Shown here in pieces: positions 54,648 to 62,713 of a stretch of DNA of 64,000 nt; the first letter of the stretch is position 1, and every line of letters begins with the position of its first letter. The translations under genes were made by a program, and so were the position numbers. Location: NCBI GenBank assembly GCA_963976815.1, contig CAXBLU010000005.1:124001-188000 (forward strand), written 5' to 3'. Source of the stretch: JAHRVQ01 sp963976815 (GTDB lineage: Bacteria; Pseudomonadota; Gammaproteobacteria; Pseudomonadales; Azotimanducaceae). Under the pieces are notes generated by a model. It did no database searches and was not told where the DNA came from. It saw only the letters and a list, made by a program, of their open reading frames with translations.

Positions 54648-55115
54648 TTAGTCAGGCGACTTCTCAGCAATAGCCTCGAGGTGCTGAATTAATAGTGACC
54701 GAATCAGCTCCACATTGTCTTCACCAATAGTAGCGATCATGTCCTGCTCAATTCGCTTGAGGTTTTGCGCCGCCATTTTCTGAACCTTCTGGCCATGGTC
54801 TGTAATCTGTACCAGCTTATCCCGTTTACTGCCTTCCATCGGCACCAGTTCTACGACCCCAGCCTTAATGAGTCGATGCACGGTGTTATGAACGGCTTGC
54901 CGACTCAGCCCCATCACTCTCGCCAGATCCGAGATGCTCCGCGCCCTACCCCGCAGGCTCGAAAATAGCTTCGCCTCCGCCGGAGTACCTTCAAATTCTG
55001 AACCCCGACGCAACTCTGCATTGCGCGCTTCCATCCACTCCAGAGTATCGTGAAGCAGCCCTTTTACACTGGTAGCTAAAAATCGCTTTGATTTATTGTC
55101 AATCATGATTGACAT
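54648..55115 (-). CDS. MarR-family transcriptional regulator
   Basis: The protein of about 155 residues has the MarR winged helix (SISDLARVMGLSRQAVHNTVHRLIKAGVVELV region, then a wing GSKRDKLVQITDHG) and flanking dimer helices. The start is uncertain: GTG 55124, ATG 55115 and ATG 55106 are in frame, and all lie in or beside an operator. It is divergent from the esterase gene, with two palindromes between them, so it probably represses both. Confidence 0.88.
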   Translation of the reverse strand: MSIMIDNKSKRFLATSVKGLLHDTLEWMEARNAELRRGSEFEGTPAEAKLFSSLRGRARSISDLARVMGLSRQAVHNTVHRLIKAGVVELVPMEGSKRDKLVQITDHGQKVQKMAAQNLKRIEQDMIATIGEDNVELIRSLLIQHLEAIAEKSPD

Positions 55116-55153
55116 AACACCCACTCATCATCTAATGTCAACGTATATTGACA
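55097..55153. promoter_or_regulatory. Two MarR operators and esterase promoter
   Basis: TGTCAATCATGATTGACA (55097-55114) is a perfect 18-base palindrome and TGTCAACGTATATTGACA (55136-55153) shares its TGTCAA-N6-TTGACA frame. Centres are 39 bases apart. For the esterase, TTGACA (55109-55114), a 16-base spacer and TCTAAT (55131-55136) form a good promoter, with operator 1 on the -35 and operator 2 at the transcription start. Confidence 0.82.
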
Positions 55154-55168
55154 ATAAAGGGATTCACA

Positions 55169-56377
55169 ATGCAAATCAGATTACTCCTATGGGCGATCAC
55201 AATCTGCCTAAACATCTCAATATCAGCCAGCGCCGCGCCGGAAGTGGCTGCTTTCAAATCTGAAGAGGAAATGGTCGCAGGCTGGTACCACCGTCACGAA
55301 AAGGCGAGTTGGCTGCGGCGCGGCGCACAAGCCGAGGTGATTGACTCGACCCTCGATAAGATCGCAGCCAGTACCGGAACAAAACGGGACGATGGACTGG
55401 TAGATACCCAGATCGAATACAGTCCAGGTAACTGGGTCTTCGAATGGGTTGCAGCCGGCGACGCCAGCATGGCCAAGGCAAAGAAACAAAAAGGCAATGC
55501 AAAACACGACGCCTACAACGAAGCATTGACCTACTACACCATTGCATCCTGGCCACATCTGGGACGAGATGATGACAAGTTTGCTCTCACTAAAGCCCGG
55601 GAGGCATATTTGTTAGCCTCACGGGCGCAGAACCTGAATGTAAAACACGTCACATTCGACGTACTAGATACCACCAGCAAGGGCTACCTTCACCTACCCA
55701 AAGGTAAAGGCCCATTTCCCCTGGTCATCTTCACCCATGGTTCCGATGTGACCAAGGAAGATGGACTTGAGATATTCACGGAGGAGATGGGTCCAAGGGG
55801 CATAGCTGTGTTAACGGTTGATTTAACAGGAATTGGTGAGGCGTCTCATATCCCATTGTCATCGGGCAGTGATGTGGTACTCGCCGGCGCCCGGCAATAT
55901 GCCGCAAACTTAGCCAACATTGATCAAGACAATGTGTTTGTCGCTGGAGCCAGTTTTGGCGGTAACGCAGCGGCCCGATACTTTGCCAACGAGCATCCCG
56001 CAGCGGGCGTCATTTCCATGTGCGGACCCCTTCACCGCCCCTTTGTCGCACCGCCAGAAGTCTATGACCAACTACCCATCTTAACAATTGATGGTGTTAA
56101 ATCTCGTCTGGGCATCCTGGGTGAAGATAATGTTGCCTTGGCAAAGGTCACACCGCAGCTTTCTGTGAAGGGGCTCTTAGCGGACAAGAAAATTGATACG
56201 CCACTGTTTATCTTCACAACCACCGATGATCCAGTCGCACCGATTGTCGACCTACCACTCCTGGAAGCCGCAGCAACTGATTTTGACAAGCTCGTTATTC
56301 AGCAGGTTGGCCACTGCCCACCAAGATGGGTCCGTCAGCCCGTCGTGAGCCGATGGATTCGCCAACAAATGAAGTAG
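55169..56377 (+). CDS. Secreted esterase, FrsA-like alpha/beta hydrolase
   Basis: From ATG 55169 (AAGGGA upstream) the 402-residue protein has a signal peptide (MQIRLLLWAITICLNISISASA), a helical N-terminal part with a YYTIASWPHLGRDDD segment as in FrsA, then a hydrolase core: IFTHGSDVTKED, nucleophile elbow GASFGGNAA, acid in TTTDDPVAP and His in QVGHCPPRW. It is periplasmic. Control by the divergent MarR is strongly suggested by the operators. Confidence 0.88.
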   Translation: MQIRLLLWAITICLNISISASAAPEVAAFKSEEEMVAGWYHRHEKASWLRRGAQAEVIDSTLDKIAASTGTKRDDGLVDTQIEYSPGNWVFEWVAAGDASMAKAKKQKGNAKHDAYNEALTYYTIASWPHLGRDDDKFALTKAREAYLLASRAQNLNVKHVTFDVLDTTSKGYLHLPKGKGPFPLVIFTHGSDVTKEDGLEIFTEEMGPRGIAVLTVDLTGIGEASHIPLSSGSDVVLAGARQYAANLANIDQDNVFVAGASFGGNAAARYFANEHPAAGVISMCGPLHRPFVAPPEVYDQLPILTIDGVKSRLGILGEDNVALAKVTPQLSVKGLLADKKIDTPLFIFTTTDDPVAPIVDLPLLEAAATDFDKLVIQQVGHCPPRWVRQPVVSRWIRQQMK

Positions 56378-56387
56378 TTCTAGCAAC

Positions 56388-56426
56388 ACTTCGGCATGGC
56401 TTCATGCTTTGAATACATGCCGAAGT
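56388..56426. terminator. Hairpin between convergent genes
   Basis: ACTTCGGCATG (56388-56398) pairs perfectly with CATGCCGAAGT (56416-56426) around a 17-base loop. It fills the gap between the esterase and the PQQ dehydrogenase, which converge here. No T-run is present. Confidence 0.6.
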
Positions 56427-56430
56427 TGGC

Positions 56431-58350
56431 CTAGTCCGGCAGCGCAAATGCGACAATATGATCACCTAGTGTCGTGCCTGACCGGGCATGCCCTCCCGCG
56501 GCAATAAGCACATACTGTCTGCCCAGCCACTCATAGCTCATGGGCGTTGCCTGACCACCGGCGGGGATATCTCCCTTCCAGAGTTCTTCACCGGTTTCAG
56601 TATCAAATGCCCGAAGGTAATCATCCATGGCAGCGCCAATAAAGATCAGACCCGATGCTGTTGTTAGGGGCCCACCAAAATTTGGTGTACCCCATTTCAA
56701 CGGCACACCAATAAGACCCTCGGTGGTACCCAGGGTTTGTCGCCAGGCAATATCACCGGTGTTGAGATCAACACCTATCAATTCACCCCAGGGTGGCTTA
56801 TTACAGGGTGCACCAAAGATAGACAGCATCAGATCCCGCTTCATCCCGTACTCTGCGCCATGTTGTGGTGAGACTTCGGTATCATGAAATACTTTGCGCA
56901 TATCTTTGTATTCATCACTCTTAAACAATGTGATGACATGAACGGCGCGACTCATATTCACAACGGCAATCTTCCTGGTTGGATCAAATGCCATACCTCC
57001 CCAGTTAGCACCACCACCTGTAAAGGGATATAGCACCGTGCCCTGCTTAGATGGCGGTGTAAACAGGCCTTCAGATCGAAATTGGTCAAACGCCTGTTTA
57101 CACAGGTAGCCGTCTATTAACGCAAAACCACCAACATCATCACGGGTTAAGCGCTGAGGCACCAAAGCCGGGGGTTTGATTGGAAATGGCTGGGTCGGAG
57201 ACAACAATTCTCCATGTTCTGCATTCTGGGGTACGGGTTTTTCCTCAACGCCAAAGAAAGGCTTACCGGTATCCCGCTCTAACACAAACATAAAGCCGGT
57301 CTTGGTTACCTGGGCTACCACATCAACGGGTTTGCCATCTCGTTCAAGGGTGATCAGGCTCGGCTGGGCAGGTAAATCATAGTCCCAGACATCGTGGTGG
57401 ACGGTTTGAAATGACCATACAACCTTGCCGGTTGTACCATTCAATGCCACAACTGAATTGGCATATTGATTGTTACCGGGACGGGTGGCAGCGTAAAAAT
57501 CAGGACTTGGGCTCGACGTAGGCAAAAACACCAGATTACGTCCCTCATCAATCGACATGGGTGCCCAGACATTTGCAGCACCGGTTTTAACGTTGTAGCC
57601 GGGTTTCCAATCCTGATTCTTTGCGTCCTCTGGGTTTCTCGGCACCGGGTCAAACTGCCACAAGGGCTTTCCCGTTCGAGCGTCAAATGCCTTCACAACT
57701 CCAGCCGGGGCTTCCACCCGGGCATTATCAGAAATGGCAGAACCAATAATCACAACATCATTGAGCACAACCGGTGGCGAGGTCATCTGATACTCCCCAG
57801 GCCAGTACAGCTCTACCTTTGCACCCACATTAATCTCACCGGGCCGGCTGGTATTATCTTCGTGATCTGAAAACCCAGCACAAGCTTCACCCGTCTTGGC
57901 ATCAACGGAAACCAGACGCGTGTCGTTGGTCGCCATAAAAATACGACTGCTGCACTTGGTCTCTGGCGTCGCAATCGCATCTTGCCAATAGGTCACGCCG
58001 CGGCAGACAAACTGATTGGCAGGATCGATATCCAGCGACAGGTTCACGTCATACTGCCATTTTTGTTTTCCGGTACCCGGATCAATGGCAATAATTCGGT
58101 TAAATGGTGTGCAGAAAACCAGACTGTCCTCCACCAGAATAGGTGTCACTTCTAATGCCATTTCATCAAGGGGTTTTGTGCCCTTGTCGCCGGTGTTAAA
58201 TTGCCAGGCAATCTCGAGTTCCGAGACATTATTCGGCGTAATTTGCTCCAGGGACACATATCGCTGCCCCCCTGCATCACCGCCATAATGTTGCCATTCA
58301 CCGGCCTGGGCGAAAATGGGCAGAACAAGGATCAAACATAGTCTAAACAT
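56431..58350 (-). CDS. PQQ-dependent dehydrogenase (glucose-dehydrogenase-like)
   Basis: The 639-residue periplasmic quinoprotein has a signal peptide (MFRLCLILVLPIFAQAGE) and an eight-bladed propeller with repeated W-motifs (GTGKQKWQYD, ARTGKPLWQFD, GTTGKVVWSFQ, LNTGDIAWRQ, TETGEELWKG). QTVHHDVWDYD is the hallmark of membrane-type glucose dehydrogenases, yet the N-terminal membrane helices of Gcd are missing. It oxidises an alcohol or sugar and passes electrons to a quinone or cytochrome. No PQQ synthesis gene is in the window. Confidence 0.9.
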   Translation of the reverse strand: MFRLCLILVLPIFAQAGEWQHYGGDAGGQRYVSLEQITPNNVSELEIAWQFNTGDKGTKPLDEMALEVTPILVEDSLVFCTPFNRIIAIDPGTGKQKWQYDVNLSLDIDPANQFVCRGVTYWQDAIATPETKCSSRIFMATNDTRLVSVDAKTGEACAGFSDHEDNTSRPGEINVGAKVELYWPGEYQMTSPPVVLNDVVIIGSAISDNARVEAPAGVVKAFDARTGKPLWQFDPVPRNPEDAKNQDWKPGYNVKTGAANVWAPMSIDEGRNLVFLPTSSPSPDFYAATRPGNNQYANSVVALNGTTGKVVWSFQTVHHDVWDYDLPAQPSLITLERDGKPVDVVAQVTKTGFMFVLERDTGKPFFGVEEKPVPQNAEHGELLSPTQPFPIKPPALVPQRLTRDDVGGFALIDGYLCKQAFDQFRSEGLFTPPSKQGTVLYPFTGGGANWGGMAFDPTRKIAVVNMSRAVHVITLFKSDEYKDMRKVFHDTEVSPQHGAEYGMKRDLMLSIFGAPCNKPPWGELIGVDLNTGDIAWRQTLGTTEGLIGVPLKWGTPNFGGPLTTASGLIFIGAAMDDYLRAFDTETGEELWKGDIPAGGQATPMSYEWLGRQYVLIAAGGHARSGTTLGDHIVAFALPD

Positions 58351-58434
58351 TCAATTTCCCGAATTACTGGTGTAGTTACAATCAAATTACTATCTGGTAT
58401 GGGACGACCGCCCTACCCAGAAGGTTGGAAACAC

Positions 58435-59304
58435 CTAGCGAAAAATATTCGCTTCAATCCACGTCACCGCTCTTGAGTTAAACCACTGCCAATGTTCGTA
58501 TTGCAACCAGTGCCCAACCCCCGGCACCACTTCAAACTGGGCATCCGGGTGAACCGCTTTAATTTTCTGTTGTCGCTCTTCAAGGCTGTTGGATCCTACT
58601 GCATCCTCACTGCCATATATCACTAGCAGTGGAATCTGGCTCTGTTCCAGCCCCTCTAGCACGTACTCACCGTTCGCATATTGCGGACTGTTGTATCGAG
58701 CTCGAGTCGTGTTGATGTTCTGTAAGTAAATCGCTAATGGATCAATCTTATCTCGATCATAGATCATGAGTTGTGCGAGGTTTTCACGATTTACGTTATT
58801 AATCTCCTCTTCAGTCATATCCCGGGAACGACTCCTGAGCTTAAGTCGAACCGCCCCGGTGCTCATCCGACCTAGTGAGGCAGGACCAACCAACATTAAA
58901 GACTTTACCTGTTCGCCAAGCCGAGCTGTCACAAGCGATCCGACGGCGGATCCCCAGGAAAAACACAGTAGATGGAAACGCCTGGGCCCTAACACTGACT
59001 TCAAACCTTCAGCAACAATACCGGCCACCACTTCCGGCGACGTATCTCTAGCAAGGCTGGCCGCGTCTCCTAGCCCCGGAAGATCTGGCACCACCAGTTC
59101 GTAGTAACTCGACAACAGCGGAATATTTTTAATCCAGTGATTCCAGGATCCTGAACCACCATGCAGCAACACCAAGAGTTCACCCCCCATCTGATCATGT
59201 TGGGGTCGCCAAACTCGAAAAGGCATCACGCCTGTTCCGCAAGCTGCTGACGCCACAACGGCTTCATTCTCAAGGGCCGTGATCTGATTGTCTAGATCTC
59301 TCAT
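58435..59304 (-). CDS. Alpha/beta hydrolase
   Basis: The 289-residue cytoplasmic protein has VLLHGGSGSWNHW, VPDLPGLGD, nucleophile elbow CFSWGSAVG (Trp after Ser as in haloalkane dehalogenase-like and C-C hydrolases), an acid in YGSEDAVGS and His in GVGHWLQYE. It lies 84 bases upstream of the PQQ dehydrogenase on the same strand and may share its transcript. Confidence 0.87.
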   Translation of the reverse strand: MRDLDNQITALENEAVVASAACGTGVMPFRVWRPQHDQMGGELLVLLHGGSGSWNHWIKNIPLLSSYYELVVPDLPGLGDAASLARDTSPEVVAGIVAEGLKSVLGPRRFHLLCFSWGSAVGSLVTARLGEQVKSLMLVGPASLGRMSTGAVRLKLRSRSRDMTEEEINNVNRENLAQLMIYDRDKIDPLAIYLQNINTTRARYNSPQYANGEYVLEGLEQSQIPLLVIYGSEDAVGSNSLEERQQKIKAVHPDAQFEVVPGVGHWLQYEHWQWFNSRAVTWIEANIFR

Positions 59305-59369
59305 TTGGCAGATTATTACCTATCCATAACAACCTGTCCTGTTGCGAAGAACTTTAGTATCGTTCGCAT

Positions 59370-60632
59370 ATGAACAACACTGTCAATAAGCTCAAAAATC
59401 GCTGGCAAACGCGCTCACCAAAAGACATCGGCAATCAATTTTCTGCGCCACTGTTTGGTTCCGATGGGGAATGGGATTTGCCAAAGGGCGTCACACCCAA
59501 AAAGGACCTACTATATTTGGCCGTTGGCATTCCCGACGCCGCAACCTTGCCAAAAAAGCAGTTAGAAGCCGCCTCACAGATTGTATTCGCTAAACCCGGG
59601 GATGCTGCGCTTCGATACGGCTTTGGCCTAGGGCCGCAGAACATCCGCCAATGGCTTGCCAATCGACGACATCTAACGGATGCCATTAACGTAAGCGCAG
59701 ACTGGTTTCAAATGACCAACGGCTCTTCCGGTGCAATTGACTTAATCGTCCGTTCCCTAATTAACCCTGGCGATGTCATCATTGCTGAAAACCCAACCTA
59801 TATGGGGACACTGCACAACTTCCGTGGCGTGGGGGCAGACGTTCGGTTTGTTTCTATGGATGAAAATGGCATTAATACCGAGGAGCTCAGTTCTTTGCTA
59901 GAGGCGCTCAAGCGTGAGGGCAAGAATGTCAAATTGATCTACACGATCTCCTCCTTTCATAACCCCACCGGCTGGACTCTGTCTGAACAACGACGGCATC
60001 AAATTTTGGAATTAGCATTTGAACACGACGTCATGATTTTAGATGACGAAGCTTATCGCGACCTCTGGTTTGACGAACCTCCTCCACCAAGTTTTTCAAC
60101 CCTCGCGGACGGTTGGGGGGTCATTACCACGGGCACATTTTCGAAAACCGTTGCCACTGGGCTCCGGGTTGGTTGGATCCACGCAAGGCCTGAAATACTA
60201 GCGCTGTTCTCTCGCATGCGATTTGCTATGGGTCAAAACCAGGTAGGACTGCGAGCGGTGAGTGAGTTCCTCGACAATGGAGATTTTGAACCCCACCTTG
60301 AGATGGTTCGGGAAGTTTATCGCAACAAAAGAGATACCCTCCATGCGGCATTAACCCGGGAGGTATCGGACTATATTGAATGGGGAATCCCCAAAGGTGG
60401 CTTCTACTTCTGGGCAAAACTTAAACCAGGATTATCACTTGAAGCTGTCTGGCGCACCGCTGTGCATGAAGGCATCGCAGTAAACAAAGGCAGTGGATTT
60501 TCAGCGGGAGGCGGTGAGAGCCAGAACTGCATTCGCATTGCCTATGCCTGGACACCAATAGAACAGTTTGACGAGGCCGCAGCACGGCTTCGCATTGCAT
60601 TTGAAAGAGTCACCAATGGTGACGCGGCATAA
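59370..60632 (+). CDS. PLP-dependent aminotransferase (2-aminoadipate type)
   Basis: The 420-residue fold-type I aminotransferase has GSSGAIDLIVRSLINPGD, NPTYMG, YTISSFHNPTGWTLS, DDEAYRDLWF with the cofactor Asp, and TFSKTVATGLRVGW with the Schiff-base Lys. It belongs to the LysN/MocR-like group but lacks a DNA-binding domain. SurE follows 19 bases later on the same strand. Confidence 0.9.
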   Translation: MNNTVNKLKNRWQTRSPKDIGNQFSAPLFGSDGEWDLPKGVTPKKDLLYLAVGIPDAATLPKKQLEAASQIVFAKPGDAALRYGFGLGPQNIRQWLANRRHLTDAINVSADWFQMTNGSSGAIDLIVRSLINPGDVIIAENPTYMGTLHNFRGVGADVRFVSMDENGINTEELSSLLEALKREGKNVKLIYTISSFHNPTGWTLSEQRRHQILELAFEHDVMILDDEAYRDLWFDEPPPPSFSTLADGWGVITTGTFSKTVATGLRVGWIHARPEILALFSRMRFAMGQNQVGLRAVSEFLDNGDFEPHLEMVREVYRNKRDTLHAALTREVSDYIEWGIPKGGFYFWAKLKPGLSLEAVWRTAVHEGIAVNKGSGFSAGGGESQNCIRIAYAWTPIEQFDEAAARLRIAFERVTNGDAA

Positions 60633-60651
60633 CTTCAATCGGGAATAAAGT

Positions 60652-61485
60652 ATGAGACTTTTCAGTTTAGTTTTATTGTTAGTACCGTTCAGTGTTTTTG
60701 GCAAAACTATTCTCCTAACGAACGACGATGGGTATCAGGCCCCTGGCATTACAGCGCTGTATGAAGCCCTAAAGGCTGCCAATCATGAGGTGATTCTGGT
60801 TGCACCTGCGACTCAGCAAAGTGGTGCGTCCGCTAGTATCAAGAGTAGCGAATTGATACTAGAGCAACATGCAGAACATGTTTATTCAGTCACAGGTCGC
60901 CCTGCTGATGCGGTACGCATTGGTCTTGGAGTGGTACTTAAAGACAATAAACCGGACCTTGTGATCTCTGGAACAAACTTTGGCCAGAATGCAGGTCAGG
61001 AAGTCATCGTTTCCGGGACCGTAGGTGCCGCGGCAACCGCACTTGGACTCGGGTATCCCGCGATTGCAGTCTCAGTAGAAATTAAATTCTCAGAAATGGC
61101 TGAACGCTTCCCTTCGACCCTCAAAGCTATGCCCGATGCTGCCGACTTTATCGTTGAGTTATTGGAATCCGGTGTCAAACTTTCAGATAAAGCGATTTTG
61201 AACGTCAACTATCCTGCGGTTCCTCGCGATCAGGTAAAGGGGGTTGTCAGCACAACAGTGTCGAACTACTCATTGTTTGATGGCACCTATCGAAAATCTG
61301 AGGATGGCAGCCTGCGAGCAAACTTTAATCTAACACCTGCACTGGGACGCGGTACCGATGCTTACGAACTCAGCCAGGGTTATGTCACCATTACCCGCCT
61401 GGATGGCACCTATGGATTACCGGTCAACCGTCAATTAAAGCGCCTGGCAAAAGACATGGACAGGGAATACCCGGTTACTGAATAA
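60652..61485 (+). CDS. surE: SurE-like nucleotidase with signal peptide
   Basis: The 277-residue protein has the SurE metal site: LLTNDDGYQAPG, QSGAS and SGTNFGQNAG. SurE removes phosphate from nucleoside monophosphates. Unlike the usual cytoplasmic enzyme this one begins with MRLFSLVLLLVPFSVFG, a clear signal peptide, so it probably works in the periplasm as a scavenger. GGGA precedes the ATG. The 3' end overlaps the convergent CoA-transferase gene by 11 bases. Confidence 0.88.
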   Translation: MRLFSLVLLLVPFSVFGKTILLTNDDGYQAPGITALYEALKAANHEVILVAPATQQSGASASIKSSELILEQHAEHVYSVTGRPADAVRIGLGVVLKDNKPDLVISGTNFGQNAGQEVIVSGTVGAAATALGLGYPAIAVSVEIKFSEMAERFPSTLKAMPDAADFIVELLESGVKLSDKAILNVNYPAVPRDQVKGVVSTTVSNYSLFDGTYRKSEDGSLRANFNLTPALGRGTDAYELSQGYVTITRLDGTYGLPVNRQLKRLAKDMDREYPVTE

Positions 61486-62686
61486 CACCGCGCCCCCGCA
61501 GTTCCTCGATTTGCTCCTGGGTGAGGCCCATTTCAGCCAGTATGGCGTCGGAATGTTCTCCAATATCCGGAGCCCGTCGGGCACCAACTCGCCCAATAGC
61601 ATCAACATTCAGGGGCGGATTAATCACATAGGGCATGGGTGAATCTGGGTCAGTCGGTTTCGCCACAATATTGTTGGCGTAGACCATTTCATCGTCTACC
61701 AATTCTTCAATGGTTCCGATCCGGACCAGATTAAGCCCGGCCTCCGTTGACTCTGCCAGCCACTCGTCCGAAGTGCGAGTCAACAGTCGTTCGGAAACAA
61801 TTTCAACTAAAGCTTCAGAATGTTCTGCAAAAGATTCTGGTGTTTCAAACCGGGGATCTTCAAACAACGCTTCAAGGTCCAACATCGAGAAAAATGCCAC
61901 CAACTCATCGGGACTTCGAACCATCGTAATTTGTAGCCAACGATTATCGGCGCATTCGTAAATACTCCCGGCAAAGGTTCGTTTTTGTTTCGCCCCGCGA
62001 TAGCCAATATAGTTGCCACCGGCAAATCCAGCAGATGCAATACAAGCGGCCGACCAGACACCATTGGCTAATAGCGAGGTATGCACCTTTGATCCTTCGC
62101 CGGTCTTCTCTCTATGGAGCAATGCTGTAACGATAGATGCATACAGCGATACAGCTGAGGGGTGATCACCCATACCCGGGACGGCAATCGCGGGTCGACC
62201 ATCCCGGTCACGGACAAGATCCATTAATCCTGACCTTGCCCAATAGGCAACTAGATCAAACCCTTCCTTGTCTCGCTCAGGGCCTTCTTCCCCGTAGGCC
62301 GTCAATGAAGCGTAGATGATAGAAGGGTTAATCGCCTTAACGTCCTCGTACTCCAACTTTAGCTTTCTCCGAAGTGGGAATGGTTGATTGGTGACATAGA
62401 CATCTGCTTTTTCAATAAGTTGAACGAGCAAGTCTCTGCCCTCATCACTCTTTAGATTGAGCGCAAGGTCTCGCTTATTCCTTGCATCTGTTTCCCACAT
62501 ATAGTTTTGTTCAGCATCAGGATAACCCGGCAGCGCAGATAGAATACGATATTGGTCGCCCTCCTCCGGCCGCTCCACTTTGATCACATCCGCGCCAAAA
62601 TCAGCAAGGATTGTGGTTGCCACTGGGCCGGCAATCCATGAGCCCACATCCAATACTTTTAGACCTTCAAATAATAGTTTTGACAC
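61475..62686 (-). CDS. Family III CoA-transferase (CaiB/BaiF)
   Basis: The 403-residue protein has VLDVGSWIAGPVATTILADFGADVIKVE at the N-terminus, the catalytic Asp D174 in PGMGDHPSAV and KGxGxxV-type closing parts. It moves CoA from a donor acyl-CoA to an acid. GTG 62686 is the start behind GGGAAGG. The window does not show the partner acid. Confidence 0.92.
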   Translation of the reverse strand: MSKLLFEGLKVLDVGSWIAGPVATTILADFGADVIKVERPEEGDQYRILSALPGYPDAEQNYMWETDARNKRDLALNLKSDEGRDLLVQLIEKADVYVTNQPFPLRRKLKLEYEDVKAINPSIIYASLTAYGEEGPERDKEGFDLVAYWARSGLMDLVRDRDGRPAIAVPGMGDHPSAVSLYASIVTALLHREKTGEGSKVHTSLLANGVWSAACIASAGFAGGNYIGYRGAKQKRTFAGSIYECADNRWLQITMVRSPDELVAFFSMLDLEALFEDPRFETPESFAEHSEALVEIVSERLLTRTSDEWLAESTEAGLNLVRIGTIEELVDDEMVYANNIVAKPTDPDSPMPYVINPPLNVDAIGRVGARRAPDIGEHSDAILAEMGLTQEQIEELRGRGVIQ

Positions 62687-62713
62687 ACCTTCCCCTTATT
62701 ACAACCATCGCGC

